Positions 17,304 to 26,049 of a stretch of 64,000 nucleotides of DNA are shown here, piece after piece. This DNA is from Burkholderia sp. GAS332 (GTDB taxonomy: Bacteria > Pseudomonadota > Gammaproteobacteria > Burkholderiales > Burkholderiaceae), in contig FSRV01000002.1 in the NCBI GenBank assembly GCA_900142905.1, positions 1,674,001 through 1,738,000 of the forward strand. The letters are read 5' to 3'. How positions within the stretch are numbered: the first letter of the stretch is position 1; each line of letters opens with the position of its first letter. Both the position numbers and the translations under genes were made by a program. The notes below the pieces were generated by a model. The model made no database searches. It saw only the letters and a program-made list of their open reading frames with translations, and had not been told where the DNA came from.

Positions 17304-17329
17304 CGCAACCAATGATACCTGGATGCATC
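17304..17329 (+). repeat. Imperfect 26-bp repeat, copy B
   Basis: This is the partner of the repeat at 16779-16804, differing at three positions, and lies 46 bases after the stop of the 131-residue gene. The rest of the 232-base gap up to purU (17259-17490) shows no gene; it must hold the purU promoter. Confidence 0.7.
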
Positions 17330-17490
17330 TCCGACGGGTGCACGGAGGCGGAGACGCCCCAACCTCCCCTGACGCTCCCATTCCACCGCGACGGCGGTTA
17401 GCTTCTATCCCCACGCCCCGTTGATTTGCTCTACTGCGATGGTGCATGCCGCGCCCCGCGGCGTTGCCCTATCGCCTAAGTGGAGAGCGC

Positions 17491-18366
17491 ATGTCCGCCG
17501 ATTCCCGTCCCGATCAACGGGTTCTCACCGTCGCGTGTCCGAGCGCGGCAGGCCAGGTTGCCGCCGTCGTCGGCTTTCTCGACCGGCATCATTGCTATAT
17601 CGACGAATTGACCGTATTCGACGATGACCTCAGCGAGCGCTTTTTCGTCCGCTGCGTATTTCATGGCGTCGATATCAACGAACCCCTTCACATCACCGCC
17701 CTCAAGCGCGAATTCGAATCGATCGCCGAGCGTTTTCAGATGACATGGGCGATACACGACGTCGACACGCGCCCGAAGGTGCTGATCATGGTGTCGAAAC
17801 TCGAACACTGTCTCGCCGATCTGTTGTTCCGCTGGCGAATGGGTGAGTTGAAGATGGATATCGTTGGCATCGCCTCGAACCATCGCGATCTCGAACCGCT
17901 CGCGCAACAGCACGGCTTGCCATTTCATCACCTACCCATCACCGCCGATACCAAGCCACAACAGGAGGCGCGATTGCTCGACCTGTTCGAAACTTCAGGC
18001 GCCGAATTGATGATCCTTGCCCGCTACATGCAGATTCTCTCAGGCGAAACGAGCCGTGCACTCTCGGCCCGCGCGATCAACATCCACCATTCGTTTCTAC
18101 CCGGCTTCAAAGGGGCAAAGCCCTATCACCAGGCCCATACGCGCGGCGTGAAACTGATCGGCGCAACCGCGCACTTCGTCACCGACGATCTCGACGAAGG
18201 TCCGATCATCGAGCAGGTCGTGGAGCGCGTCGATCACTCATACAGTCCGGAGCGGCTGCTCGCGACGGGACGCGACGTCGAATGCATCACGCTAGCACGG
18301 GCCGTGAAGGCGTTTATCGAGCGGCGCGTGTTCATCAACGGTGATCGGACTGTGGTGCTGCAATAA
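17491..18366 (+). CDS. purU: Formyltetrahydrofolate deformylase
   Basis: PurU hydrolyses 10-formyl-THF to formate and THF, recycling the folate loaded when methyl groups of betaine, dimethylglycine and sarcosine are oxidised. The 291-residue protein has an N-terminal ACT domain (VLTVACPSAAGQVAAVVGFL, residues 10-29). A C-terminal formyl-hydrolase domain follows with the catalytic Asn-His segment NIHHSFLPGFKGAKPYHQAH and an Asp in TDDLDEGPI. I chose ATG 17491 because GGAGAG precedes it and the family's N-terminus aligns there; an in-frame ATG at 17446 is less likely. Two stem-loops close the gene. Confidence 0.92.
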   Translation: MSADSRPDQRVLTVACPSAAGQVAAVVGFLDRHHCYIDELTVFDDDLSERFFVRCVFHGVDINEPLHITALKREFESIAERFQMTWAIHDVDTRPKVLIMVSKLEHCLADLLFRWRMGELKMDIVGIASNHRDLEPLAQQHGLPFHHLPITADTKPQQEARLLDLFETSGAELMILARYMQILSGETSRALSARAINIHHSFLPGFKGAKPYHQAHTRGVKLIGATAHFVTDDLDEGPIIEQVVERVDHSYSPERLLATGRDVECITLARAVKAFIERRVFINGDRTVVLQ

Positions 18367-18369
18367 ACA

Positions 18370-18395
18370 AAAGCGCCGCTCGAAAGCGGCGCTTT
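18370..18395 (+). terminator. Stem-loop terminator after purU
   Basis: AAAGCGCCGCT (18370-18380) pairs perfectly with AGCGGCGCTTT (18385-18395) around a CGAA loop, three bases after the purU stop. The A-run on one side and T-run on the other make it a plausible bidirectional terminator for the convergent purU and betaine-binding-protein genes. Confidence 0.8.
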
Positions 18396-18403
18396 ATACG
18401 GAA

Positions 18404-18428
18404 GTTGCCGCTCAAAAGAAGCGGCAAC
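18404..18428. terminator. Second stem-loop between convergent genes
   Basis: GTTGCCGCT (18404-18412) and AGCGGCAAC (18420-18428) form a 9-bp stem with a 7-base loop. It lies between the first stem-loop and the 3' end of the betaine-binding-protein gene, which ends at 18450. It probably acts with the first as part of a double terminator. Confidence 0.55.
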
Positions 18429-18449
18429 TCATTCACGCGAAACACGATG

Positions 18450-19307
18450 TCACTTCACCCAGCTATCCACGCGATCCCCATGCGCGGCGATCCACGCATC
18501 GGCAGCCGCTGTCGGCTTCTCGCCGCTTTGCGTCGCCAGCATCACGCTGTCGATCTCGCCCGGCTTCCATTGAAACTTCTTGAGGAACGCGACCACCGGC
18601 GGCGCCTTGGTCTCCAGTTCAGGATTCACGACGCTATCCACGTGCTCCGCGTCGCCGAACACTTTCTTCGGATCGTCGAGGAATTTGAGTTTGTACTTCG
18701 CGAACATCCAGTGCGGCTTCCAGCCCGTCACGATGATCGGTTTGCTCGCCGCTTCCGAACGCGCCAGTTCCGCGGTCATCGCACTGCCCGAGCTCGGCAT
18801 CAGTTGATAGTCGAGCCCGTAGGCCTTGATCGCTTGGCTGGTTTTCTCCATCACGCCCGCGCCGGCATCGATACCGACGATACGCGAGCCGAACTCCGTC
18901 TTCTTCGCTTCCAGATCGCCAACGCTCTTCACGTCAGCGTTCTCCGGCACGATCAGGCCGATCTTCGCATCATTGAAGTTGGGCCCCAGATCGACGACTT
19001 TATCCTTGAAGTTGTTCCAGTACGCGCCATGCGTGACCGGCAGCCACGCGGACAGTGTCGCGTCGAGGTCGCCGCGCGCCACGCCTTGCCACATCACCCC
19101 GGCTGCGACCGGTACCAGTTGTACCTGATAACCCAAGCGCTTTTCAATCACGCGTGCAGCGACGTTGGAAGTCGCGACGCTGTCGTCCCAGCCTTCCACG
19201 TAACCAATCTTGATGGTCGGCTTGGTATCGGCCGACACAGTCACGCTGCTTGCCGCCAGCGCCGCACTCAACGCGCTCAACACGAATATCTTGCTGATCA
19301 GTCTCAT
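18450..19307 (-). CDS. Glycine-betaine-type ABC substrate-binding protein (ProX/OpuAC family)
   Basis: The 285-residue periplasmic protein has a signal peptide (SALSAALAASSVTVSA) and the OpuAC fold. Typical ligand-pocket aromatic sequences are YVEGWDDSVATSNVAA near residue 36, LSAWLPVTHGAYW near 85 and TGWKPHWMFAKYKLKFLDDP near 190. It should bind glycine betaine or a related quaternary amine. It is separate from any permease or ATPase gene; ChoW/ChoV at 51-53 kb could serve as core transporter, as shared cores serve CbcX, BetX and CaiX in Pseudomonas. A direct-repeat element with 21-bp spacing lies 81-106 bases upstream of ATG 19307. Confidence 0.85.
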   Translation of the reverse strand: MRLISKIFVLSALSAALAASSVTVSADTKPTIKIGYVEGWDDSVATSNVAARVIEKRLGYQVQLVPVAAGVMWQGVARGDLDATLSAWLPVTHGAYWNNFKDKVVDLGPNFNDAKIGLIVPENADVKSVGDLEAKKTEFGSRIVGIDAGAGVMEKTSQAIKAYGLDYQLMPSSGSAMTAELARSEAASKPIIVTGWKPHWMFAKYKLKFLDDPKKVFGDAEHVDSVVNPELETKAPPVVAFLKKFQWKPGEIDSVMLATQSGEKPTAAADAWIAAHGDRVDSWVK

Positions 19308-19387
19308 CGCCGTTCTCCCGTTCGCCGTCTAACTACCCATTGAGCATTTAGAATCGCCAGCCAGAATTGCCGGGTAGCGTTCTTTTA

Positions 19388-19413
19388 CGACATCCAGTTG
19401 TCCGCAGGCGACT
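19388..19413 (-). promoter_or_regulatory. CGACA direct repeats, 21-bp spacing (candidate GbdR site, betaine-binding protein)
   Basis: CGACA at 19388-19392 and CGACT at 19409-19413 on the plus strand are spaced exactly 21 bp, two helical turns. They lie upstream of the betaine-binding-protein gene in the same relative orientation as the matching pairs before fdhA, sdaA and choV. Confidence 0.45.
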
Positions 19414-19440
19414 TCGACCTCGAGCCCTACCGTTCTGGTC

Positions 19441-20715
19441 TTACTTATCGACCACGAGATCGCTCAACGGCTTGCTGCAACACAGCAGCACCATGCCCTG
19501 ATCGATTTCCCGCTGCCGGATTCCGCCGGCGTGCTTCATGGCCACTTCGCCGGACACCAGCTTCACCTTGCAGGTGCCGCACATGCCCTGCGTGCACGAG
19601 GCAGCGAGCCGCACACCGGCCTTCTTCGCGGCGTCCAGTACATGCTGGCCGCTGCCACATTCGATCTCACGATTGCTCTTCGCGAAGCTCACTTTGAACT
19701 TCGTTTCAGTCTCGACCGGGACCTGTGCGGGGATGAACCCAGCCGCCTGTTCGCGCGCTTCGGCGAAGCTTTCCGCATTGGCTGTGGGTGCCTGCAACGC
19801 ATCGGCGACATGCGCGGTGGTCAATTGCGCGGCCACCTCGCTAATCGTCTCGAACGAGAAGCTTTCCTCGTGATAGTGGCTGCGATCGAAGCCGCCCTCG
19901 TCCAGCAGATGACGCACGGCCTGCATGTAGGGCGCGGGACCGCAGGTGAAAATCTCGCGATCCAGAAAATCCGGCGCGATGAGTTTAAGCAACGGCAGTG
20001 TCAGAAACCCGGTGACACCGGGCCAATTGGTCCGCGCACCCAGCCGTTCACAGACGAACGCTGTGCGGAAATTGGCCTGATTCGACGCAATCAGATCGAG
20101 CTCGCGAGCGAAGATGATGTCGTCCGGCGTGCGAGCGCTGTGCACGAACACGATGTCGCTATCCTCACCGAGTTCATGATGCGCGCGGCTCATCGACATC
20201 AGCGGTGTAACGCCCGACCCTGCCGACAAAAACAGAAACTTACGCGCCGGATGCCGCGCACAGGTGAACTCGCCGGACGGTCCCAGCACACGAACCTGCG
20301 TACCCGCATGCAGATTGTCGTGCAGCCAGTTCGACACCTTGCCGCCCGGCACACGCTTCACCGTGATGGAGAGCGTGTGCGGACGCGTGGGTGGCGACGA
20401 GATCGTATAGCACCGATTCACCGCTTCGCCGTCGATCTCCAGCTCCAGCGTAATGAACTGCCCCGGCTCGAACACAAACGCGCGCTCGGAGGGCGCGCGA
20501 AAGAAAAAGCTTTTGACGTCATGGGTTTCCTGGCGAACCTGGCAGCACACCAGCGTGTCGTCGGTGTCGCTGTTCCAGCGCGCCGGCAGCGTCTCCCAGA
20601 ACCGGGGCTGCGTGACTCGGCTTAAAGCCGGACGGCTTGGCGTCTCGCGGATTGAAGTCTCGTGGTTGGGCACCGGCTCGGGACTGAGCTGAAACGTCGC
20701 CTGATCGCGCATCAT
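19441..20715 (-). CDS. gbcB: Glycine betaine monooxygenase, reductase subunit
   Basis: GbcB passes electrons from NAD(P)H to the Rieske oxygenase GbcA, which demethylates glycine betaine to dimethylglycine and formaldehyde. The 424-residue chain has a ferredoxin-reductase FAD domain (NRCYTISSPP, near residue 120), an NAD domain (FLSAGSGVTPLMSM near 185) and a C-terminal plant-type 2Fe-2S domain (SCTQGMCGTCKVKL near 375, last ligand in VLLCC). Two consecutive ATGs (20715, 20712) follow GGGAG; the first has better spacing. It lies 33 bases after gbcA, so the two are co-transcribed. Confidence 0.92.
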   Translation of the reverse strand: MMRDQATFQLSPEPVPNHETSIRETPSRPALSRVTQPRFWETLPARWNSDTDDTLVCCQVRQETHDVKSFFFRAPSERAFVFEPGQFITLELEIDGEAVNRCYTISSPPTRPHTLSITVKRVPGGKVSNWLHDNLHAGTQVRVLGPSGEFTCARHPARKFLFLSAGSGVTPLMSMSRAHHELGEDSDIVFVHSARTPDDIIFARELDLIASNQANFRTAFVCERLGARTNWPGVTGFLTLPLLKLIAPDFLDREIFTCGPAPYMQAVRHLLDEGGFDRSHYHEESFSFETISEVAAQLTTAHVADALQAPTANAESFAEAREQAAGFIPAQVPVETETKFKVSFAKSNREIECGSGQHVLDAAKKAGVRLAASCTQGMCGTCKVKLVSGEVAMKHAGGIRQREIDQGMVLLCCSKPLSDLVVDK

Positions 20716-20748
20716 TATTTTCTCCCGCTCCTGATTGCGGTATCGCGC

Positions 20749-22059
20749 TCAGCGCATGAAAGACACGACTTTTTCGCCGTGCGAAACCGGCACATCGCCG
20801 GCATCATGGGATTGGGGCGCATTGCTGTAATCCGCAATACGGCCGATGTACCACTCGCAGAACTTCTCAACGAGGCCTTCGGTGAACGGTGAGTACGGGC
20901 CCGGCTCGTAGGCGCTGCTGGTCGCACCACGCTGCGAGTACTCGACGAGCGCGCGGTCCTGGTCATTGGTCGCGCGCCACACGGCTGTGAGATTGTTCAC
21001 GTCGTAGTCGATGCCTTCGCGTGCATCCTTGTGGACAAGCCACTTGGTGCGCACCAGCGTTTTGCCTGCCGACAGCGGGATCACCGAAAAGCTGACGATA
21101 TGGTCGCTCATGAAGTGATGCCACGAATTCGGCTGCGTCCAGAACGAGAGGCCGCCAAGATCGGCCTGCTCGAAACCGCCGAGCAGTTTCTTCGAGGCCA
21201 CCTTCGCGTCCATGGTCTGCGATTCGCCGTCACGATCGAGCGGCAGGCGTTGCGTGCGGAAACCGGTGACCAGATCGGCCAGACGGTCGATTTCCGCCGA
21301 CGGCAGGTTCATCGCTTCCCATTGCGCGGTACGGCGCGCCACGGTTTCTTCGAAAGCTGCCATGCCCTCCTCGTTGGCAGGCGTGCGTTGATAGCCAAAG
21401 CCGTATTCGTAAAGCGAGATCGTCAGCTCGGGATGGTTCGCGACGCAGTGATAGCACTCGCGATTGTTCTCCATCGTGAGCTTCCAGTTGCCCTCTTCGA
21501 TGATGTCGATCGACGCCGCGATCTTGCAGCCGGCGAGATCGTGCGGCAACAGATAGGGTTCCATCGCGGCGCGCATCACGGCGAAGTCCGCGGGCGGTTC
21601 GTCCGCGAGACAGATGAAGATCAGGCCGGCAAGATTCTCGAGGTGCACCGCTTTCAGACTGTGCTTGCAGCGGTCGAACTGGTCGCCCATATGTTCGGCG
21701 AACATCAGATCGCCGTTCAGGTTGTAGGTCCAGCTGTGATACGGGCAAACGATATTGCCGAGCGAACCCTTGTCCGTATTGCACAAACGCGCGCCACGAT
21801 GGCGGCAAACGTTATGGAACGCCCGCACCTGCATGTCGTCGTCGCGTACGATCAGGATCGAATCGTTACCGATTTCCACGGTGATGTAGTCGCCCGGTTC
21901 CGGCACATCCGGTTCCACCGCGACCTGAATCCAGTGCTTGCGGAAAATCGCCTCCATGTCGAGCGCGAAAATTTCCGCGCCCGTATAGAACGGCGCTTCC
22001 AGCGTGTGATTCTTTTTGCGGCGTTCGACCATTGTGCGAACGTCTGCCGAAACTTTCAT
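20749..22059 (-). CDS. gbcA: Glycine betaine monooxygenase, Rieske oxygenase subunit
   Basis: This 436-residue Rieske non-haem iron oxygenase removes the first methyl group of glycine betaine. The 2Fe-2S Rieske motif is present as CRHRGARLC near residue 84 and CPYHSWTY near 102. The mononuclear iron site is in ENNRECYHCVANHPEL near 200-208, with a later Asp in the C-terminal half. ATG 22059 has GGAG nearby. Its gene order gbcA-gbcB, both on the minus strand and next to the dgc/etf genes, fits the known betaine route. The 73-base gap to etfB could hold a separate promoter; I see no 21-bp direct repeat there. Confidence 0.93.
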   Translation of the reverse strand: MKVSADVRTMVERRKKNHTLEAPFYTGAEIFALDMEAIFRKHWIQVAVEPDVPEPGDYITVEIGNDSILIVRDDDMQVRAFHNVCRHRGARLCNTDKGSLGNIVCPYHSWTYNLNGDLMFAEHMGDQFDRCKHSLKAVHLENLAGLIFICLADEPPADFAVMRAAMEPYLLPHDLAGCKIAASIDIIEEGNWKLTMENNRECYHCVANHPELTISLYEYGFGYQRTPANEEGMAAFEETVARRTAQWEAMNLPSAEIDRLADLVTGFRTQRLPLDRDGESQTMDAKVASKKLLGGFEQADLGGLSFWTQPNSWHHFMSDHIVSFSVIPLSAGKTLVRTKWLVHKDAREGIDYDVNNLTAVWRATNDQDRALVEYSQRGATSSAYEPGPYSPFTEGLVEKFCEWYIGRIADYSNAPQSHDAGDVPVSHGEKVVSFMR

Positions 22060-22132
22060 GGTGTGCTCCGTTGCATGTCACGTCTGGCGCTGCGCCAGGC
22101 CCTCCTGGTCGCATGCTGGCCCGAACCGGAAA

Positions 22133-22954
22133 TCAGTAATCCACGAGTTGATGCTCGCGCAAATACGCAAGGATCACTTGTGCTTTTTCGACGGAACTCC
22201 CTTCAATTACGACGCTGCCGCCGCGGCTTTCCGTGGTCGTCGCCGAGAGCATGCGGGCATGGCCGGAGCGCTTCTCGGCGGCGGCGAGGCGCACGGGTTT
22301 GGCGGTCGCGGGACGGGCCGTCCAGGCGAGGTCGTCGGGGTTGGCTGAGTCGGGAATTCGGGCATCCGGGCTTCCGGCATCCGCACTCCCGGGTGCTGCT
22401 GTCGCGACAGGACGGATCGTGCCTTCGCGCAGCCTTGCATAGGCGTAGCTCGGCGCCGTGTTGGCCATCGGGTGCACTGCAATCAGAGCTGGCAACTGCA
22501 CTTCGACGCGCCGGCGCAAACCCTTCGGCATGAATTGCCGGACTTCGGCGCGACCGTCACGGAGCGTCAGATCGACTGCCGCTCCGACCAACGGCATGTC
22601 TAGCGCACTGGCGACGCGATACGGCAGCATGCCGCTATCGAATGCGCCTTCGGCGCGGGTGCCGGTCAATACGAGGTCATAACCGCGCAGACGTGTGGCG
22701 AGCGGAGCCACCACATCGCCTTGCAATTCAGGCGCTGCAGGCACTTCCAGCACCTCGACGGTGCGCGCACCGAGCGCAAGATACTCCTTGAGCGCAGGGT
22801 TTGACGGATCGCCCGCGTGCAATATGTCGAGCGTTGCGCCGTGCGTTTTGGCGAGGGAGAGCGCGATCGTCAGCGCGGCGGCATCATTGCGGCTATAACG
22901 CGCGGTGCCGCTGACCGGGTGCCGCCCCACGGAAACCAGTACGGCGATTTTCAT
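22133..22954 (-). CDS. etfB: Electron transfer flavoprotein beta subunit (dimethylglycine pathway)
   Basis: The 273-residue protein begins MKIAVLVSVGRHPVSG and has the EtfB-like pattern (ALTIALSLAKTHGATLDILH, DLVLTGTRAEGAFDSGMLPY). With EtfA it takes electrons from dimethylglycine demethylation and hands them to the membrane. The start at 22954 overlaps the etfA stop (ATGA), showing coupling; the longer in-frame version upstream is an overlap artefact. Residues near 185-215 form a Ser/Pro/Asp/Ala-rich insertion (GSADAGSPDARIPDS) encoded by near-repetitive CATCCGGGCTTCCGG-like DNA. The insertion sits where conserved EtfB loops normally lie. Confidence 0.88.
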   Translation of the reverse strand: MKIAVLVSVGRHPVSGTARYSRNDAAALTIALSLAKTHGATLDILHAGDPSNPALKEYLALGARTVEVLEVPAAPELQGDVVAPLATRLRGYDLVLTGTRAEGAFDSGMLPYRVASALDMPLVGAAVDLTLRDGRAEVRQFMPKGLRRRVEVQLPALIAVHPMANTAPSYAYARLREGTIRPVATAAPGSADAGSPDARIPDSANPDDLAWTARPATAKPVRLAAAEKRSGHARMLSATTTESRGGSVVIEGSSVEKAQVILAYLREHQLVDY

Positions 22955-24129
22955 GCAAGCGCTCCTTCCGCAACAGCCGTTGAATTCAATAGCGCAGCAC
23001 CGGTGCCGCGTGCCGTGCGCGCAGCCGCCGCGGCTTCGTTCAGCGCCGCGATGGTTTCCTGCGCGTCGGCGATAACGGTCAGATTGGCCCGTTTGGCAAT
23101 TGGCGCGCTCGCGTCGAGATTCACGGCAATCACGTGCCGGCAATCCTTGATGCCCTGCAAGTGCTGAACTGCGCCCGAGATACCGAACGCGATATACACA
23201 CTCGCTTCGACGGTTTTGCCGGTGGCGCCAATCTGCTTGTCGCGCGTGAACTTGCCGTCGTCCACGGCGACGCGGCTTGCGCCGATCGCGGCGCCTAACG
23301 TGGCCGCAAGACGCTCGAATGAAGGGACATCGCTGACGCCATTGCCAGCCGAGACAATGAAATCCGCCTCTTCGAGTGCAAGCTGGGCCGCGTCGATCTC
23401 CTCGATGCCAAGATCGCGCACGACGCCTTCAGACGAAGCCGCTTCGCCATCGAAGCGCCACACGACCCGCTCACCCGCACCCACAAACGGCAACTTCGGA
23501 TCGACCGCACTCGGCGCAAGCAAAACGACCTCAGGCAGTGAGCGCGTGGCGAATGCCGTATTCGTCTGGATATAAATCGCGACATGTGCCGCGTCGATTT
23601 CGACGACGTGCGTCGCGACGCTCGCGTTAGCGGCTGCCGCATAACGGCGCCCGAGGTCGCCGTCGCCGGTGGCGTTGTCGGGCAGGAAAATGTGCGCCGG
23701 CGCATAGGCCGCGACGCACGCGGCCAGGGCATTCAATTCGTCCAGAGGCGCAAAAACGCGGCGGTCGAACATCGGCAACTCGATCAGCTTGTCGGCGCCG
23801 AGCGCGGCGGCATCGCCGGTGAACTCCCCGAATACAAGCAGTACGACTTCGGTTGTTGCGTTCGCGATCAACGCAGCGGCGGCTAGGGTCTGGCGTGCAT
23901 GATCATCCAGCGCGCCGCGATCCGCGTGTGCGGCCACCAGCAGCACACGCTGCGACGCGGCCGTCGTGCGGCGCGGTTTCGCATGCTCGCGATGCGCCGA
24001 CGCCGTCGAGCCGTGTGCCGCGAACTCCATCGAGCCGACCAGGCCCGTCATGCCGAGCGTGATGCGCTTAAGTCCGTCCGCCGTGATCGTGAACGGCCGG
24101 CGCGGATCGATTCGTTTGATTGTGTTCAT
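22951..24129 (-). CDS. etfA: Electron transfer flavoprotein alpha subunit (dimethylglycine pathway)
   Basis: The 392-residue protein has the EtfA C-terminal FAD signature VYIAFGISGAVQHLQG (near residue 320) and the following AVNLDASAPI segment, where ordinary EtfA has INKDP. An N-terminal domain of about 190 residues precedes it. It binds the FAD that relays electrons from DgcA/DgcB chemistry to the respiratory chain. ATG 24129 lies four bases after the dgcB stop and the gene overlaps etfB by four bases. The in-frame upstream extension is rejected because it only reads antiparallel-biased codons of dgcB's end. Confidence 0.9.
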   Translation of the reverse strand: MNTIKRIDPRRPFTITADGLKRITLGMTGLVGSMEFAAHGSTASAHREHAKPRRTTAASQRVLLVAAHADRGALDDHARQTLAAAALIANATTEVVLLVFGEFTGDAAALGADKLIELPMFDRRVFAPLDELNALAACVAAYAPAHIFLPDNATGDGDLGRRYAAAANASVATHVVEIDAAHVAIYIQTNTAFATRSLPEVVLLAPSAVDPKLPFVGAGERVVWRFDGEAASSEGVVRDLGIEEIDAAQLALEEADFIVSAGNGVSDVPSFERLAATLGAAIGASRVAVDDGKFTRDKQIGATGKTVEASVYIAFGISGAVQHLQGIKDCRHVIAVNLDASAPIAKRANLTVIADAQETIAALNEAAAAARTARGTGAALLNSTAVAEGALA

Positions 24130-24133
24130 GGCC

Positions 24134-26047
24134 TTACTCCAGCGCCGCTGCAACCAGTTCGGCGACGTCCAGCACTTCCGGACGCGGGCCGACCACGCCT
24201 TCGAGCATCGCCGTGCAATTCGGGCAGCCCACCGCGACGATCTCGGCACCGATAGTGCGTGCATCGTCGATACGGATGTCCGGAATGCGCTTTTTTCCTG
24301 GGATGTCGGTCAACGGTGCACCGCCGCCGCCTCCGCAGCAACGTCCGCGCATCCCGTTGCGTTCCATCTCGACCACCTTGATGCCGATGGTTTTCAGCAA
24401 ACGGCGCGGCGCTTCCGTTTCGCCGTTATAGCGGCCCAAATAACACGGGTCGTGATACGTGATCTTGCGGTCCGCGAACGCGGCGACCGCCTTCGGCGCC
24501 AGCTTGCCGCTCGAGACCAGTTCTTCGATCAGCGCGGTGTGATGCTGCACCTCATAGAAACCGCCGAGCGCGCGATATTCGTTGCGCAGGCTGTGCAGCA
24601 CATGCGGATCGGCGGTCACGATCTTGCGGAACGTGTATTGCGACAGCGTGCCGATCAGTTTGGTCGCGAGTTGCTGGAAGGTAGCTTCATCGCCCAAACG
24701 CCGAGCCGTATCGCCGGTATCGGTTTCGACGCCACCGAGCACCGCATAATCGATCCCCGCCCGATTCAGCACCTTGATCAGCGCACGCAGCGTGCGCTGA
24801 TAGCGCATGTCGAACGCGCCTTCGCCGGCGATCAACAACACGTCCACCGAACGTCCCGGTTGCGCGACCTGCACTTGCAGATCGACCGCCCAGTCGTAAC
24901 GTGCACCGATGTCATAACCGTTCGAACTGCCCGTTTCACGCAGATTGGCGAGCGTGATCGGACCTTTGCCGGGTACGCTGCCTTCAACCAACGTCTGGTT
25001 GCGGCGCATATCCACGATTGCGTCGACGTGTTCGATCAGCATCGGGCACTCCTGCACACAGGCGCGGCAGGTCGTGCAGGACCACAGCGTGTCCGCTTCG
25101 ATCAGGCTCGACACGAGCGGCTTGCCTGGCGCGCCACCGTGTTTGCCGACCGGAATGCCCGGCGTCGGGCTGCCGGCATAAGCCTCATCCGTGCCACCGA
25201 CCATGCCCGTGACAAGATCCTGAATCAGCTTCTTCGGATTGAGTGGCTGCCCGGCGGCAAACGCGGGGCACGCCGCTTCGCACTTGCCGCATTGCACGCA
25301 GGCGTCGAAGCTCAGCAACTGGTTCCAGCGAAACTCGACCGGCTTGCCAACGCCATATTCCTTCGCGTCGAGCAGCGGCGCCTTCAGCGCGGTCGGCGGG
25401 ACGACATCGTTGTCGTTGCGCTCGGCAAAGCGCTCCTGACGCGGATGAAACGCGAGGTGCAGCAGACCGGCGAGCGCATGCTTCATCGGACCGCCACGTG
25501 CCGCACCAAACGTCATCGTGAACGCGCCCACCGCGATCAGCAGCGCGACGATGATGGCCAGCGCACCCGACATCGCCGCAGCAGGCAGCGCGATGAACAG
25601 CGCCAAACCGAGCGCGAACGACCCAAGCAGCAGCGGCAGATGATCCCAAGGCCCGCGCGAGAGTCGTGCCGGCACGGCCTTGGCCCCATGCCGGCGACGC
25701 CAGACGAACACCGCGCCGACCAGCATCACGAGCGCTGCCAGAAAGATCAGCTTGTCGAGCCACGGTGAGTAGATCGCGAGACCGTAGTTGACGAACACCA
25801 GCGCCATCGCGAGGATCGCACCACCCGCCGTCGCCACATGCGTCTTCGCGATGTACGGGTCACGCGCGACCACATGGTGCAAGTCGACGAAATAACGCTT
25901 CGGAATCGCCAGCAGATTGGTCCAGCCGTACGCGCCCGCCGCCGTGGCGCGGCCTTCGCGCCAGTACGCAGCCCGTTTGGCAAGTGCGAACGCAAGGCCC
26001 GCCACCGACAACCACAGCAGGACGGTGATGACAAACACGGGGCTCAT
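24134..26047 (-). CDS. dgcB: Dimethylglycine catabolism protein DgcB, membrane iron-sulfur oxidoreductase
   Basis: The 637-residue protein has membrane segments in the first 180 residues (FVITVLLWLSVAGLAFAL, LIFLAALVMLVGAVFVW, a long Ala/Leu stretch). Two 4Fe-4S motifs follow, CVQCGKCEAACP near 250 and CTTCRACVQECP near 325. Two heterodisulfide-reductase-type CCG motifs are at the C-terminus (DPCYLGRYN near 535, RCCGGGGG near 570). It should accept electrons from the DgcA reaction and pass them to the membrane quinones or EtfAB. I chose ATG 26047, two bases after the dgcA stop, over ATG 26065 inside dgcA. It belongs to the glyA-to-etfB run. Confidence 0.92.
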   Translation of the reverse strand: MSPVFVITVLLWLSVAGLAFALAKRAAYWREGRATAAGAYGWTNLLAIPKRYFVDLHHVVARDPYIAKTHVATAGGAILAMALVFVNYGLAIYSPWLDKLIFLAALVMLVGAVFVWRRRHGAKAVPARLSRGPWDHLPLLLGSFALGLALFIALPAAAMSGALAIIVALLIAVGAFTMTFGAARGGPMKHALAGLLHLAFHPRQERFAERNDNDVVPPTALKAPLLDAKEYGVGKPVEFRWNQLLSFDACVQCGKCEAACPAFAAGQPLNPKKLIQDLVTGMVGGTDEAYAGSPTPGIPVGKHGGAPGKPLVSSLIEADTLWSCTTCRACVQECPMLIEHVDAIVDMRRNQTLVEGSVPGKGPITLANLRETGSSNGYDIGARYDWAVDLQVQVAQPGRSVDVLLIAGEGAFDMRYQRTLRALIKVLNRAGIDYAVLGGVETDTGDTARRLGDEATFQQLATKLIGTLSQYTFRKIVTADPHVLHSLRNEYRALGGFYEVQHHTALIEELVSSGKLAPKAVAAFADRKITYHDPCYLGRYNGETEAPRRLLKTIGIKVVEMERNGMRGRCCGGGGGAPLTDIPGKKRIPDIRIDDARTIGAEIVAVGCPNCTAMLEGVVGPRPEVLDVAELVAAALE

Positions 26048-26049
26048 CG

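Noticed and set aside
22084..22098. CTGGCGCTGCGCCAG palindrome between gbcA and etfB
   Set aside because: It is a 6-bp stem with a 3-base loop and no T-run; such short GC palindromes are expected by chance in this DNA.
23966..25768. 600-codon open frame on the plus strand over etfA and dgcB
   Set aside because: It is antisense to two well-recognised genes, Arg/His/Gln-rich, and has no family features. High-GC codon bias keeps the opposite frame open.
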